Shown here one piece after another: positions 31,248 through 40,102 of a stretch of DNA of 64,000 bases. Position 1 is the first letter of the stretch, and each line of letters starts with the position of its first letter. The notes under the pieces are model-generated. The model did not search any database. It had not been told where the DNA came from and saw nothing but the letters and a program-made list of their open reading frames with translations. Made by a program: the position numbers and the translations under genes. Source of the DNA: Bacteroidetes bacterium B1(2017). Its GTDB lineage: Bacteria; Bacteroidota; Bacteroidia; UKL13-3. The DNA is taken from positions 1 through 64,000 of the forward strand of contig NKJG01000010.1 in the NCBI GenBank assembly GCA_002256395.1, written 5' to 3'.

Positions 31248-32648
31248 CTACAGCTTCAACACCCTAAACGTCTTCCCCCATCCTTGGCTGGCATTATACA
31301 CCCTAACCAAATACACCCCCTGCACACCTTCCAATTGATAATCTATTTGGCTATAGGTGGTAAAGTGATCTATAACTTGTCCTTGCAGGTTTATAATTTC
31401 TACTTCCTTTAAGGTTCCATCGGCATCGGGCTCAAACTTAATTCTAAAATTACCTGTGGTGGGGTTTGGAAACAATACCATGGAAGGAGCAGTTATGGGC
31501 AAGCTGGTGCGGGTAGCAAATTGGGTTCCGCTGCTATCAAACATCATCATAAAAGGGGCATCTAAGTAATCATCCTCGGGTGTATCTAATAAAAAGTTGC
31601 GCGCCTTGCCATATACTGCTATTACTCGCTCATTCCAAAAGGTGGTAAGCTGCACATCTACAAGCGTTTTATCTGGCACTACTTGCAAAGTTTTGTAAGG
31701 AACTAAATCTCTAGTATAAAACACCACCTTAGAGTTAACTATGCCTATCCAGCCGTCTCTAAAGGGTTCAATACTTAATATTCCATCTTTGTTTATAAAC
31801 CGCTTAAGCAACTTTCCCTGCCAATTGGTTAGAATAATATCTGTTATATATGTATTTCCTGTTTGGTAAGATCCTCTCAATAAAATATCTCCCGTAACTT
31901 TATTGGGTTTAGGGTTAAAATAATCGAGCAAAGGTAATTCGGTTCTAAACGAATCTAATCTTTGAAGGTCTTTTGAATATTTAAAGATATAAGTAGGTCT
32001 TTGAAGGTAGGTAGAATCATTATTAATTGGAACTCCAGATTGAAAAAAAGCATATAACGTATCTCCAAAAAACTTTGCAAATAAAAATTCGTCACGTGCG
32101 TTTTCATAGCCATATTCTATTGATCGAATTGTTGTAATATTTGTATCAATTATTTTAATACAAGCATCCTCATAATTCTTCTTTTTATTTGACATTTTAT
32201 TACCAATTAATACAAACTGGTCCTTGTATATTAATATATCATTATAAGTTGTAAATAGAGTTCCAATATCATAATGGTAAATTAATTTACCAGTTGTTGA
32301 AAATTTAAATAGAACAGGAGACCATCCTAGGTTTGGATTTACACCAAAAAAATAATATTTGTAATTATTCTTATAAAAATTAAAGAATTTATGATATCCA
32401 AGTGAGTCAGGACTATTATAAAACCACTTATCATTTCCACAGGAATCGTAGGCATGAATTGTTATGCCATATTCAATAGGAGATACATATTTCCATGTTA
32501 TAGAAAAAAAATCATTTTCGACTTGGTTAAATATGGCAAAATTAGGTTCCTTATTAGTTCTATCTATTTGGTATTTATAAAACAAGCATTGCCCACTTAC
32601 CGTAGGCAATGCTTGTATAAAAAACAATATGCTAATTAGCCATCTCAA
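31248..32648 (-). CDS. Secreted protein with T9SS sorting domain
   Basis: The 466-residue product starts at a TTG (32646-32648) that overlaps the TGA of the upstream gene as TTGA, so translation is probably coupled. Residues 1-19 (WLISILFFIQALPTVSG) form the signal peptide. The body has beta-propeller-like strands such as KYSKDLQRLDSFRTELPLL and GSYQTGNTYITDIILTNW, in the style of WD40/delta-60 type surface proteins. The C-terminal 75 residues, from APSMVLFPNPTTGNFRIKFEPD to VEGVQGVYLVRVYN and GKTFRVLKL, are a Por-type sorting domain. The catalytic role, if any, is unknown. It is the second gene of an operon with the following 1441-residue protein. Confidence 0.82.
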   Translation of the reverse strand: MRWLISILFFIQALPTVSGQCLFYKYQIDRTNKEPNFAIFNQVENDFFSITWKYVSPIEYGITIHAYDSCGNDKWFYNSPDSLGYHKFFNFYKNNYKYYFFGVNPNLGWSPVLFKFSTTGKLIYHYDIGTLFTTYNDILIYKDQFVLIGNKMSNKKKNYEDACIKIIDTNITTIRSIEYGYENARDEFLFAKFFGDTLYAFFQSGVPINNDSTYLQRPTYIFKYSKDLQRLDSFRTELPLLDYFNPKPNKVTGDILLRGSYQTGNTYITDIILTNWQGKLLKRFINKDGILSIEPFRDGWIGIVNSKVVFYTRDLVPYKTLQVVPDKTLVDVQLTTFWNERVIAVYGKARNFLLDTPEDDYLDAPFMMMFDSSGTQFATRTSLPITAPSMVLFPNPTTGNFRIKFEPDADGTLKEVEIINLQGQVIDHFTTYSQIDYQLEGVQGVYLVRVYNASQGWGKTFRVLKL

Positions 32649-35600
32649 TTCTTTTGTATTTTAAGTGTCTTTTGTTCTTTTGTTTGCAAGTTGCTTAGCC
32701 TTATTAAATAAATGCCCGTTGGTAAGTGACCAATACTAAATTTTTGCTTATTGCCAAGTGTAGGTATTTCTATAAGTGTTTCGCCTACCAAATTTACTAC
32801 TTTCAAACTATATAATCCATTTACATCGCCCAATAAGGTTAACTCGTCTTGGGTTGGGTTGGGCAGCAGGGTTAAATTTATTAGGCCGCGTTTAAGTTGA
32901 TTCTCAGGACAAGGGAAATACAGGTCTTGCAGTTCGCTTTGTATAATCTCCTCTTTACTTCTGGCAAAACCCAATGGTATTACTTGCGTGCCTGTATATG
33001 CCACAAAATCATATCGGCCACCTTCGGGTAAAAACTTAAAATGAACGGGTTCTACACTAAACATATTCTCATCATATAATGCCACAATTGGGTATAAGGT
33101 ATTGGTATTAATATCTACCAGTGCTATAGAGTCAATAGTACTTGGTGTTTCGTTGCATCCACTTATTCCATATTGGCCTTCTACTAAATCTATTTCTGGC
33201 GATACCTCGTCTAATAATCCGCCCATTTCAGATTCTACCCAGGCTTTGCAAAAGTATTTGGCAGGACCAGCTTGGTTCACTTCCATGCTAGCAATGGTTG
33301 CCAGTTGATCCAATTCGTGCTGCATTAAACCTCTTTCCAAGGGGTATTTACAGGCTATATAAATACCCAAATAGGTTTTCAGGTAGTTTTCAAAATTGCT
33401 TTGAGGATTGAGTTCTTGTAGGCTTTGATTGGCTGTTTCATACTCTCCATTTGTTAGCATTTCACTAAGGGTAAAATACTTCACCAAAAAGGTATTGGGT
33501 ATATTTGGCAACCCATAGGCTCTGGCATGCAATTGTTTTAGGTAGAGCTTTTGAAACTCCAATAGGGCATCGGTACTCGCCGAATCTGTTTCAATTACAG
33601 AACCTGTAGAATCAAATACCTCGCAGGGTGGAATAGCTCTTGGTGTAGCATCTATCAAGTTTAAATTGTTTAGGGCAATGCTTGGCCTTATTTGATTATC
33701 AGTGGGTGTACCTATTACATTTATTATTCTAACCTTAGGGTCAAACACAGGCGAGGCTGGTTTAAATACCCATTTATTAAAAGAAGCTGCTGCCGGAAAA
33801 AGCTTATTGGTGCGGTATAGAAGTATGTCTGCCCCTTTGGTTTGAACATTGGTAAACTGATTATGGTAAGATCTATCACCAGGAATACCATGGGTTTCGC
33901 CCACATTTCTCAATACATGATTTTCTAGCTTAATGCCCCAGCGGCAATTATCCAATGTATTGCAACTTAGTTCACTTCCTAAATTCAAGGCATAGCCATA
34001 AATTCCAATTCCATTAGAACATAAGTTTAGGGTGACCAAGGTTTGGTTCGAATTTTTTACCGCAATACCTCTGCTAAAAGAGTTTACTTTATTGCTAGAG
34101 GCAATGGTATTATGGGCTATATGTGGGCCATAACATTGATCTATACTAATAGCGGTGTTTAATACATTTTCTGCTAAAGAATTGCTTATAGTATTTTCTA
34201 TAATATCGCATTGAGGGCGAGATAAGTTATAAAAATTCATGAAATTGTACAATTTTGTATTTTGCCAATTTAAATAATAATTAATTTGACTATTGGATTG
34301 GATTGAATTAAACTTCACCATACTAAAAGCTCCAACATTACTTAAGGCAATGCCTGTTTGAATATTGCTTATTGCATTATTACTAATAAGCAATTTGCTA
34401 TAACTTGGTTGGTTTTCTTGGGCAGGTAAGGTGTTTTCAAAAACTTTAATACCAGTAGCTGTTGGGCCAGAGGCAAAGGCATTATTGGCAATGATTATAG
34501 AGGTTCCATTTGTTACAGAGGTATAACTAATATTATTCTCGCAATGAATAATGGCCCGTGTATGCGAAAAGTTTTGGAAGGTATTTTTATTAAAGGCATT
34601 TATTTCATCGCCAATAAGCAGGGTAGATTTTCTATTGTCTTTATAAATAATACTCTCTTGCCAAATATTATCAAACACACACTTTTGAATGGTAGCATTA
34701 ACCCCGCCATAATATTTGCTATTGGTTTTGCCATACACTACTATGCCTTGGTTACAATTTTTAAAACTAGTGTTTGTAATGGCACAGCTACTATACCTAG
34801 CTCCAATAATAGGGTAGCTATAAAAACAATCTATCTTATCAAAAATAGCAGCATTATGTACATTATAAAAATTAGAATTAAGCACTTCAAAATTAGCATT
34901 GGTGGCATCTATACCATTATAGCCTCCTCTAAAAGAACAGTTAAAAAGTTTAAGGATATTGGCATTTGTTTGAGCTGGTTTATAAGGGTTATTTAAAACA
35001 ATAGAATGAATGCCATTTACCAAACCTGCATAGGATATTCCTTTTGTTGGATCAAGCAAAGGTAAATTATGCGAAAAGGTACTGCCCATAATATTAATAC
35101 CACTTAATGGATAGCTTGTGGGATAGGCATTGCTAATAACAGAGGCAGGCGTATTGGTAATTTTTAAATGATATTCATTGGCATCAAAATAACTATACCA
35201 ACCTATATACAAATTTGAACTTAAATTAGTAGTGCTTATGCCCACCAAGGCATCAAATATCTTACTGCCCTTTAATGGATCGGGTTGCGGCGGTGCAATA
35301 ATGGTAGGTAAATTTTTATCTTTGGCAAACATTTCAAAACTACCATTGCCCAATACCTTTACGCCATTCCACATTTGGTTACAATAGCCCTGCAAGGTGG
35401 TATTTATTATAACCAGCTTTGCTCCGGGCTGAACCAAAATATCTGTAAACCGTGGCAACTCAAAGTTAAAATCTCTCAGAATAACGGTGCCCGATTTAAC
35501 CTCTAACCCCTGTGTAAGCGTAATTAATTCTGTTGATTCTGTCCACGGTAAAGGTGTAATGGCAGTGCCAGCTGTAAGGGTGGTAACAGTAGTGGCTCCA

Positions 35601-36970
35601 AAGTCAAATGTTACCTTATTGGCATAATAATTTACACTAGGTAACTTTGGATAATAATACCCATCCATTTGCTGGGGTAAGGTATGAACCGAATAATTTA
35701 TCCCATTGGTATTCGTAAAGGTAAAGGGTTGGAAATTCCTTGGATTAGAAATAGCAAACGATTGGGTTATACTGCTAGCTGAGCTCGTAAAGGTATATAG
35801 GTAATTGCCATCCGAAACATACATTAATCCATCTGATCCCAACTCAATGACTGATCTTCCAATTTCTGGATTAAGGCCAGATATATAACTTGGGTTAGTG
35901 CTACTAATGGGTGTAGCAAGATCTATTTTACCAATAAAATTGCTTGGCTGAGCCATGGCAACATCGCCACCAAAAATACTAAATACCAATTTGCCATCGG
36001 TGCTAAATTCTAATCCACCAATTTTATGGGTAGTTTGAAGTGCCGTTTGAGAATTATTATAATCAAAATACTTATACAGGGTTCCAATGTTTCCGTTTGA
36101 ACCTATAGGGTAAATAAAGATAAAATTATTGTCGGCTAAGGAAAGGTAATTCCCATTTGGAGAAACTTCCATTTCACTGGTATAATTATTAAAGTTTGTA
36201 TTTACTTGGTTAGTTCCAAGCTGAAAGGATGAAATATTGGTTTGTTGCGTGAGGGAGCTATTAAGTGTAGATGTTACACCGTTTATAACATACTTATTTA
36301 AGGTTCTAAGTGTGATACCTGGATTATTTGCACTAAGAGTATACAGATTATATATACCCATTTCACTTGGCTTAGAAATAGCCATGGGAAATTCATTCAT
36401 CCAAGTAGAGGAAGCAGAAGATTGAATATTAACACCCGCCCAACTAAAGGGTGCTCCATTATCCATTAATAAGCTACAATTAGTTGAATTATCCATGCTA
36501 TTAAAATTAAGCACAATAATTCTTCCACCTACAATTATATGGAACACCCTGCCTTCACAATTTTTGAGAAAGGGTACAATGCCAATTTGCTTACCACTAT
36601 AAACATCCAAGCCAGAATTAAACGGTAGAGCTATTTCCAAATTATTCTTATCAAAAATCTTTACTCCATCCTTCGAAGAAATTACGTAAAAGAGGATTCT
36701 TCCATTTTCATCCGAATAAGAGTTGAACCCAGCCATATTTGTAATTGGAATAGTTGGTCTTCCATTGGTATTGTTTACCGCACTGGTACTTGGGTTAAAC
36801 AACACTTGGTTCAAACCGCTAGCATTTGGAAAAAGCCACCTGCTTAATTGCGGACTAGAATTAAAGGTGGTAACTTGTTTTGTTTTTCTAACAAAAGTTT
36901 GTTGTGCAAATGTGAGTTGCAGGCTCATGAATAAAATGGCCACTTGAGCCATCATTTTGGGGTACTTCAT
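32645..36970 (-). CDS. Very large secreted parallel beta-helix protein with T9SS sorting domain
   Basis: I start it at the ATG at 36970, giving 1441 residues with the signal peptide MKYPKMMAQVAILFMSLQLTFAQQ; an upstream in-frame start at 37045 lacks support. Residues of about 30-480 resemble a WD-like/propeller region (FSTDGKLVFSIFGG, LGSDGLMYVSDGNYLY). The region of about 520-1100 is rich in short strands with periodic Asn and hydrophobics (NTISNSLAENVLNTAISIDQCYGPHIAHNTI), typical of right-handed parallel beta-helices such as NosD- or pectate-lyase-like repeats. The last 80 residues form a sorting domain (LTLLPNPTQDELTLLGD, LPTGIYLIRLSN). It should be displayed or released at the cell surface. 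A substrate cannot be inferred. Confidence 0.85.
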   Translation of the reverse strand: MKYPKMMAQVAILFMSLQLTFAQQTFVRKTKQVTTFNSSPQLSRWLFPNASGLNQVLFNPSTSAVNNTNGRPTIPITNMAGFNSYSDENGRILFYVISSKDGVKIFDKNNLEIALPFNSGLDVYSGKQIGIVPFLKNCEGRVFHIIVGGRIIVLNFNSMDNSTNCSLLMDNGAPFSWAGVNIQSSASSTWMNEFPMAISKPSEMGIYNLYTLSANNPGITLRTLNKYVINGVTSTLNSSLTQQTNISSFQLGTNQVNTNFNNYTSEMEVSPNGNYLSLADNNFIFIYPIGSNGNIGTLYKYFDYNNSQTALQTTHKIGGLEFSTDGKLVFSIFGGDVAMAQPSNFIGKIDLATPISSTNPSYISGLNPEIGRSVIELGSDGLMYVSDGNYLYTFTSSASSITQSFAISNPRNFQPFTFTNTNGINYSVHTLPQQMDGYYYPKLPSVNYYANKVTFDFGATTVTTLTAGTAITPLPWTESTELITLTQGLEVKSGTVILRDFNFELPRFTDILVQPGAKLVIINTTLQGYCNQMWNGVKVLGNGSFEMFAKDKNLPTIIAPPQPDPLKGSKIFDALVGISTTNLSSNLYIGWYSYFDANEYHLKITNTPASVISNAYPTSYPLSGINIMGSTFSHNLPLLDPTKGISYAGLVNGIHSIVLNNPYKPAQTNANILKLFNCSFRGGYNGIDATNANFEVLNSNFYNVHNAAIFDKIDCFYSYPIIGARYSSCAITNTSFKNCNQGIVVYGKTNSKYYGGVNATIQKCVFDNIWQESIIYKDNRKSTLLIGDEINAFNKNTFQNFSHTRAIIHCENNISYTSVTNGTSIIIANNAFASGPTATGIKVFENTLPAQENQPSYSKLLISNNAISNIQTGIALSNVGAFSMVKFNSIQSNSQINYYLNWQNTKLYNFMNFYNLSRPQCDIIENTISNSLAENVLNTAISIDQCYGPHIAHNTIASSNKVNSFSRGIAVKNSNQTLVTLNLCSNGIGIYGYALNLGSELSCNTLDNCRWGIKLENHVLRNVGETHGIPGDRSYHNQFTNVQTKGADILLYRTNKLFPAAASFNKWVFKPASPVFDPKVRIINVIGTPTDNQIRPSIALNNLNLIDATPRAIPPCEVFDSTGSVIETDSASTDALLEFQKLYLKQLHARAYGLPNIPNTFLVKYFTLSEMLTNGEYETANQSLQELNPQSNFENYLKTYLGIYIACKYPLERGLMQHELDQLATIASMEVNQAGPAKYFCKAWVESEMGGLLDEVSPEIDLVEGQYGISGCNETPSTIDSIALVDINTNTLYPIVALYDENMFSVEPVHFKFLPEGGRYDFVAYTGTQVIPLGFARSKEEIIQSELQDLYFPCPENQLKRGLINLTLLPNPTQDELTLLGDVNGLYSLKVVNLVGETLIEIPTLGNKQKFSIGHLPTGIYLIRLSNLQTKEQKTLKIQKN

Positions 36971-37125
36971 ATATCTATTATTTAAGGTATTTAGGCTATC
37001 CGTTTTGGGGAATTCAATAGTATAAAAAGCATAAACAACTGTCAATCACATAATTGATTCTTATACCTAGAATTATATCTATACCAGAAATTGAATTACC
37101 ATTCCATTGGTGATTACCCATAAAC

Positions 37126-37262
37126 CCTTCGATAAACTCCGTGACCTTGAAATAAGCGTACCTCGCACGCCCATGCTTTAGCGCAGGCAGTAGACTAGCG
37201 ACAAGTGACCTTCCCCTCAACCCGCGACCAGCGACCTTCTTCCCTACTAGCGACCTTCTTCA
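37126..37262. repeat. TTCGA-type and GCGACC-type intergenic repeats
   Basis: ACCCTTCGATAAACTCCGTGACC begins a degenerate TTCGA repeat. CCCATGCTTTAGCGCAGGCAG, which shares the GCTTTAGCG core of the GCATGG elements, follows at about 37170. From 37193 the stretch is GCGACC words and CTTCTTCC spacers. The 340-bp gap between the two divergent genes (36971-37310) otherwise holds only the promoter noted at 37263. Confidence 0.6.
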
Positions 37263-37292
37263 TTGAAAACACCCAAACTTTTCGCATATTTG
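37263..37292 (+). promoter_or_regulatory. Probable promoter of the flippase-like gene
   Basis: TTG at 37263-37265, 19 nt, then CATATTTG at 37285-37292 match the Bacteroidota consensus with one mismatch in the -7 element. Transcription would begin about 12 nt before the TTG start codon at 37311. Confidence 0.4.
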
Positions 37293-37310
37293 CCTCCATA
37301 ACTAAATAGA

Positions 37311-38651
37311 TTGCCTACACTCAGCTCCAAATTCGAACTCAATAAGTTCAATAGCCTTCAGATATATCAGTTCCTTCGCTTTGGGACCTTCTTTCTGATA
37401 TCTATTATTTTGGCTAAGGTTACTTATGCTAGGTTTACCTCTGGCTTTGGTACTTTAATACTGAGTAAGTATGAGATGCTAATGTTGCTTAGCTCCTCCC
37501 TTACCTTCTTCTGGGTTTCGAGTATTACCAATACCCTAATACCTTTCTACCATAGCTCGGATGAGGAAAAGCAAAAACGCATTTTGTTTAATGCCTTTGC
37601 TATCCTTACTATATTTAGTTTGGTGGCGGCTATTGTTACTACCATTGTAGGTCATGTTAAATACCCCAAGGATGCCGATCTGTTTCAGATGTTTGCCCTG
37701 GTGGTGTTCTTAAACACGCCCTCCTATATTGCCGATTATATTTTTTACCTCAAGGGCAAATACAAATCCTTGCTTATTTGGGGTGTGGTAACCTTTAGTG
37801 CGCATATACTTTTATTGTGCTTGCCTATTTACATGCGCCAAACGCTAAACTTGGCCATTAATCTTTTGGTTATTTTAAGCTTGGTTAAGTTTAATTATAC
37901 CATTATTCTGTTGATGAAATATTCTATTATTTCGTTTCATACTAGGCTTATCCAAGAGTTTATGAAAAAGGTATTGCCTTTTCTATTCTCTATTTTATTG
38001 GCGGGCAGTATGGATTATATTAATAGCTATATTGTAGAGTATTATTTCTCGCCTTTAGATTTTGCGGTGTTTAGATATGGAGCCAAAGAGCTGCCTATCT
38101 TTTTAATTTTGGCCAACTCTTTAAGCAATATCTACAGTGGCGAAATTGCCAATTTTAATAAGAATAATAACCTGCAAGAAGGCTTGGCTAAGCTTAAGGC
38201 AAGCTCTACCAAACTCATGCGATGGTTGTTTCCTTCTACCATTTTGCTCATGCTGGTGAGTAAGCATTTCTTTGAGCTGGCGTATAACCAAGACTTGGTT
38301 CAGGGCTACAAAATATTTAATATTTACCTGTTGCTAATTGTTAGCCGCATGCTCTTTCCACAAACGGTGGTTATGGGTTTAATGAAGAATAGAATCTTTT
38401 ATTTGGTAAGCTCTAATTACCTTATTTTAAACTGTATTCTCTCGTTTTGGTTTATTGGCATTTGGGGTATAGAAGGGATTGCCTATGCTACCGTTATTTC
38501 CTTTACCGTAGAAAAGCTACTCTTAGTAATCTATTGCAAAATGGAAGGCGTAGATGTTAGAAAATACACCTCTGTAGGCGAGTATTTACTTTATGCAAGT
38601 TTAACTGTGGCCGCTTTCTTCCTGAACCTACATGGTATCATTGGCTTATAA
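37311..38651 (+). CDS. Polysaccharide biosynthesis/flippase-like membrane protein
   Basis: The 446-residue protein has about 12 hydrophobic segments and no signal peptide. LQIYQFLRFGTFFLISIILAK and FGTLILSKYEMLMLLSSSLTFFWVS resemble the first helices of the MATE/Wzx superfamily of lipid-linked sugar flippases. Later segments (FLFSILLAGSMDYINSYIVEYYFSP and LFPQTVVMGLMKNRIFY) fit the same layout. The start is a TTG at 37311, with a near-consensus promoter just before it; no ATG lies in a better place. No glycosyltransferase genes are adjacent, so the substrate is unknown. Confidence 0.7.
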   Translation: MPTLSSKFELNKFNSLQIYQFLRFGTFFLISIILAKVTYARFTSGFGTLILSKYEMLMLLSSSLTFFWVSSITNTLIPFYHSSDEEKQKRILFNAFAILTIFSLVAAIVTTIVGHVKYPKDADLFQMFALVVFLNTPSYIADYIFYLKGKYKSLLIWGVVTFSAHILLLCLPIYMRQTLNLAINLLVILSLVKFNYTIILLMKYSIISFHTRLIQEFMKKVLPFLFSILLAGSMDYINSYIVEYYFSPLDFAVFRYGAKELPIFLILANSLSNIYSGEIANFNKNNNLQEGLAKLKASSTKLMRWLFPSTILLMLVSKHFFELAYNQDLVQGYKIFNIYLLLIVSRMLFPQTVVMGLMKNRIFYLVSSNYLILNCILSFWFIGIWGIEGIAYATVISFTVEKLLLVIYCKMEGVDVRKYTSVGEYLLYASLTVAAFFLNLHGIIGL

Positions 38652-38680
38652 AAGGTTTGGGGTAAAATCATATTTAAAAC

Positions 38681-38692
38681 TGACCTAGGTCA
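38681..38692. promoter_or_regulatory. Palindromic operator candidate TGACCTAGGTCA before hmgA
   Basis: A perfect 12-bp palindrome ends 2 nt before the -33 TTG of the hmgA promoter. Its position suits a repressor or activator of tyrosine/homogentisate catabolism. The binding protein is not encoded next to it. Confidence 0.5.
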
Positions 38693-38694
38693 TG

Positions 38695-38723
38695 TTGCTG
38701 CTTTGTGTGGCTGGATAAGTTTG
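38695..38723 (+). promoter_or_regulatory. Promoter of the hmgA-hppD operon
   Basis: TTG at 38695-38697, 18 nt, then TAAGTTTG at 38716-38723 match the Bacteroidota consensus. The transcript would start near 38730, about 15 nt before the ATG at 38745. Confidence 0.6.
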
Positions 38724-38744
38724 TAGAAATCTAATTCTCACCTT

Positions 38745-39920
38745 ATGTCAGTTTATCAACAAGCCGGAAAAATACCTAGCAAACGCCATGTAGTATTTCG
38801 TCAACCCAATGGTAATTTATACCACGAAGAGCTTTTTGGAACAGAAGGTTTTGCTGGCACTTCGTCGCTAGTGTACCACTTGTATCCACCCACTATGGTT
38901 AAAGAACATGGTCAGCCTTACTCGGTTCGACCCGAAGTAGCTATAGAAGATAACTTGCAAGCCAGAAGTTATATGGGCTACCAAGTTGAACCGAATGAAG
39001 ACTATATTGAAAGTCGTAAAACGCTTTTTATAAATGCCGATATGACAATTGGTATGGCTGCTCCTAGCAAAAGCCTAACAGAGTATTTCTTTAAAAATGC
39101 CGATGCCGATGAAATGATATTTATTCATAAAGGTTCGGGTACTTTAAAAACAATGTATGGCCATATACCTTTTGAGTATGGCGATTATATTATTATACCT
39201 AGGGGTACAGTTTACCAATTGCATTTTACTACCACCGATAATAAATTATTGATAGTAGAATCGTTTGGTCCAATTGAAACGCCTACTCGTTATAGAAACA
39301 ATTATGGTCAGTACCTAGAACACTCTCCATTTTGCGAACGCGATTTTAAATTGCCTAAAGGATTAGAAACAATTGACCAACAAGGTGAGTTCTTAATTAA
39401 GATTAAGAAGCGTGGGTTAATCTATCCATATGTTTACGAAAACCATCCGTTTGATGTGGTAGGTTGGGATGGCTATTGCTACCCGTATGCTTTCTCTATC
39501 TTTAATTTCGAACCTATCACAGGTCGCATACATATGCCGCCTCCAATACACCAAACCTTCCAAGGCAAGAACTTTGTTATTTGCTCGTTTGTGCCAAGGT
39601 TATATGATTACCATCCAGATGCTATTCCAGCTCCATACCACCATAGTAATATAGATAGCGATGAGTTATTGTATTACGTAGATGGCGATTTTATGAGCCG
39701 TAATAATATCCAAAAAGGACAAATTACCTTACATCCAGGAGGTATCCCACACGGACCACACCCGGGTGCTATAGAACGCAGTATTGGCAAAGCTGCCACC
39801 AACGAATTGGCGGTTATGATTGACCCTTTTAACCCTGTAAAAATTACCGAGGAAGCAATGAAGTACGAGCTGCAAGACTACTATCAAAGCTGGGTAACAA
39901 AGAAGCCGGTAGACGCTTAG
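38745..39920 (+). CDS. hmgA: Homogentisate 1,2-dioxygenase
   Basis: The enzyme opens the aromatic ring of homogentisate to maleylacetoacetate using Fe(II) and oxygen, a central step of tyrosine and phenylalanine breakdown. The N-terminus (PSKRHVVFRQPNGNLYHEELFGTEGF) and the cupin motifs EYGDYIIIPRGTVYQLHF and ITLHPGGIPHGPHPGAIE are characteristic. Likely iron ligands are in the MPPPIHQTF region, SNIDSDELLYYVDG and HPGGIPHGPHP. The 391-aa length is normal for the short bacterial form. It has its own promoter with a palindrome and precedes hppD, which makes its substrate. Copy F of the GCATGG element sits between the two genes. Confidence 0.92.
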   Translation: MSVYQQAGKIPSKRHVVFRQPNGNLYHEELFGTEGFAGTSSLVYHLYPPTMVKEHGQPYSVRPEVAIEDNLQARSYMGYQVEPNEDYIESRKTLFINADMTIGMAAPSKSLTEYFFKNADADEMIFIHKGSGTLKTMYGHIPFEYGDYIIIPRGTVYQLHFTTTDNKLLIVESFGPIETPTRYRNNYGQYLEHSPFCERDFKLPKGLETIDQQGEFLIKIKKRGLIYPYVYENHPFDVVGWDGYCYPYAFSIFNFEPITGRIHMPPPIHQTFQGKNFVICSFVPRLYDYHPDAIPAPYHHSNIDSDELLYYVDGDFMSRNNIQKGQITLHPGGIPHGPHPGAIERSIGKAATNELAVMIDPFNPVKITEEAMKYELQDYYQSWVTKKPVDA

Positions 39921-39922
39921 GG

Positions 39923-40000
39923 AAGGCATGGCGTTGCTTGGCATTGCATGGACGGTCTGCCAAGGCAGACCTAAGGCATGGTAAGACGCTGCGCGCGGGG
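39923..40000 (+). repeat. GCATGG modular hairpin element, copy F
   Basis: It begins 3 nt after the hmgA stop. GCATGG boxes surround the perfect hairpin GGTCTGCC-AAGGCAGACC-like GTCTGCC/GGCAGAC, and the element ends CTAAGGCATGGTAAGACGC. This copy lies inside a probable operon, so it need not stop transcription. Confidence 0.65.
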
Positions 40001-40047
40001 AGGTATACCCACCTACCGTCCCTTATGTCCCTTACAAAAAACGGTAA

Positions 40048-40067
40048 GGACAGGTCGCGACCTGTCC
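40048..40067. repeat. Perfect 20-bp palindrome GGACAGGTCGCGACCTGTCC
   Basis: The palindrome lies 36 bp before the hppD start. A degenerate relative, GGTCGCGGCCTG, lies near 41370. Similar GGTCGCGACC palindromes are dispersed in other bacterial genomes as short repeats, so a repeat is likelier than a dedicated operator. Confidence 0.6.
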
Positions 40068-40102
40068 CTACACATGTGACGAAAACCTAAAAACGAAAAA
40101 AA

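Noticed and set aside
36971..37045. Upstream 25-residue extension of the 1441-residue T9SS protein
   Set aside because: It would bury the clear signal peptide that begins at the ATG at 36970.
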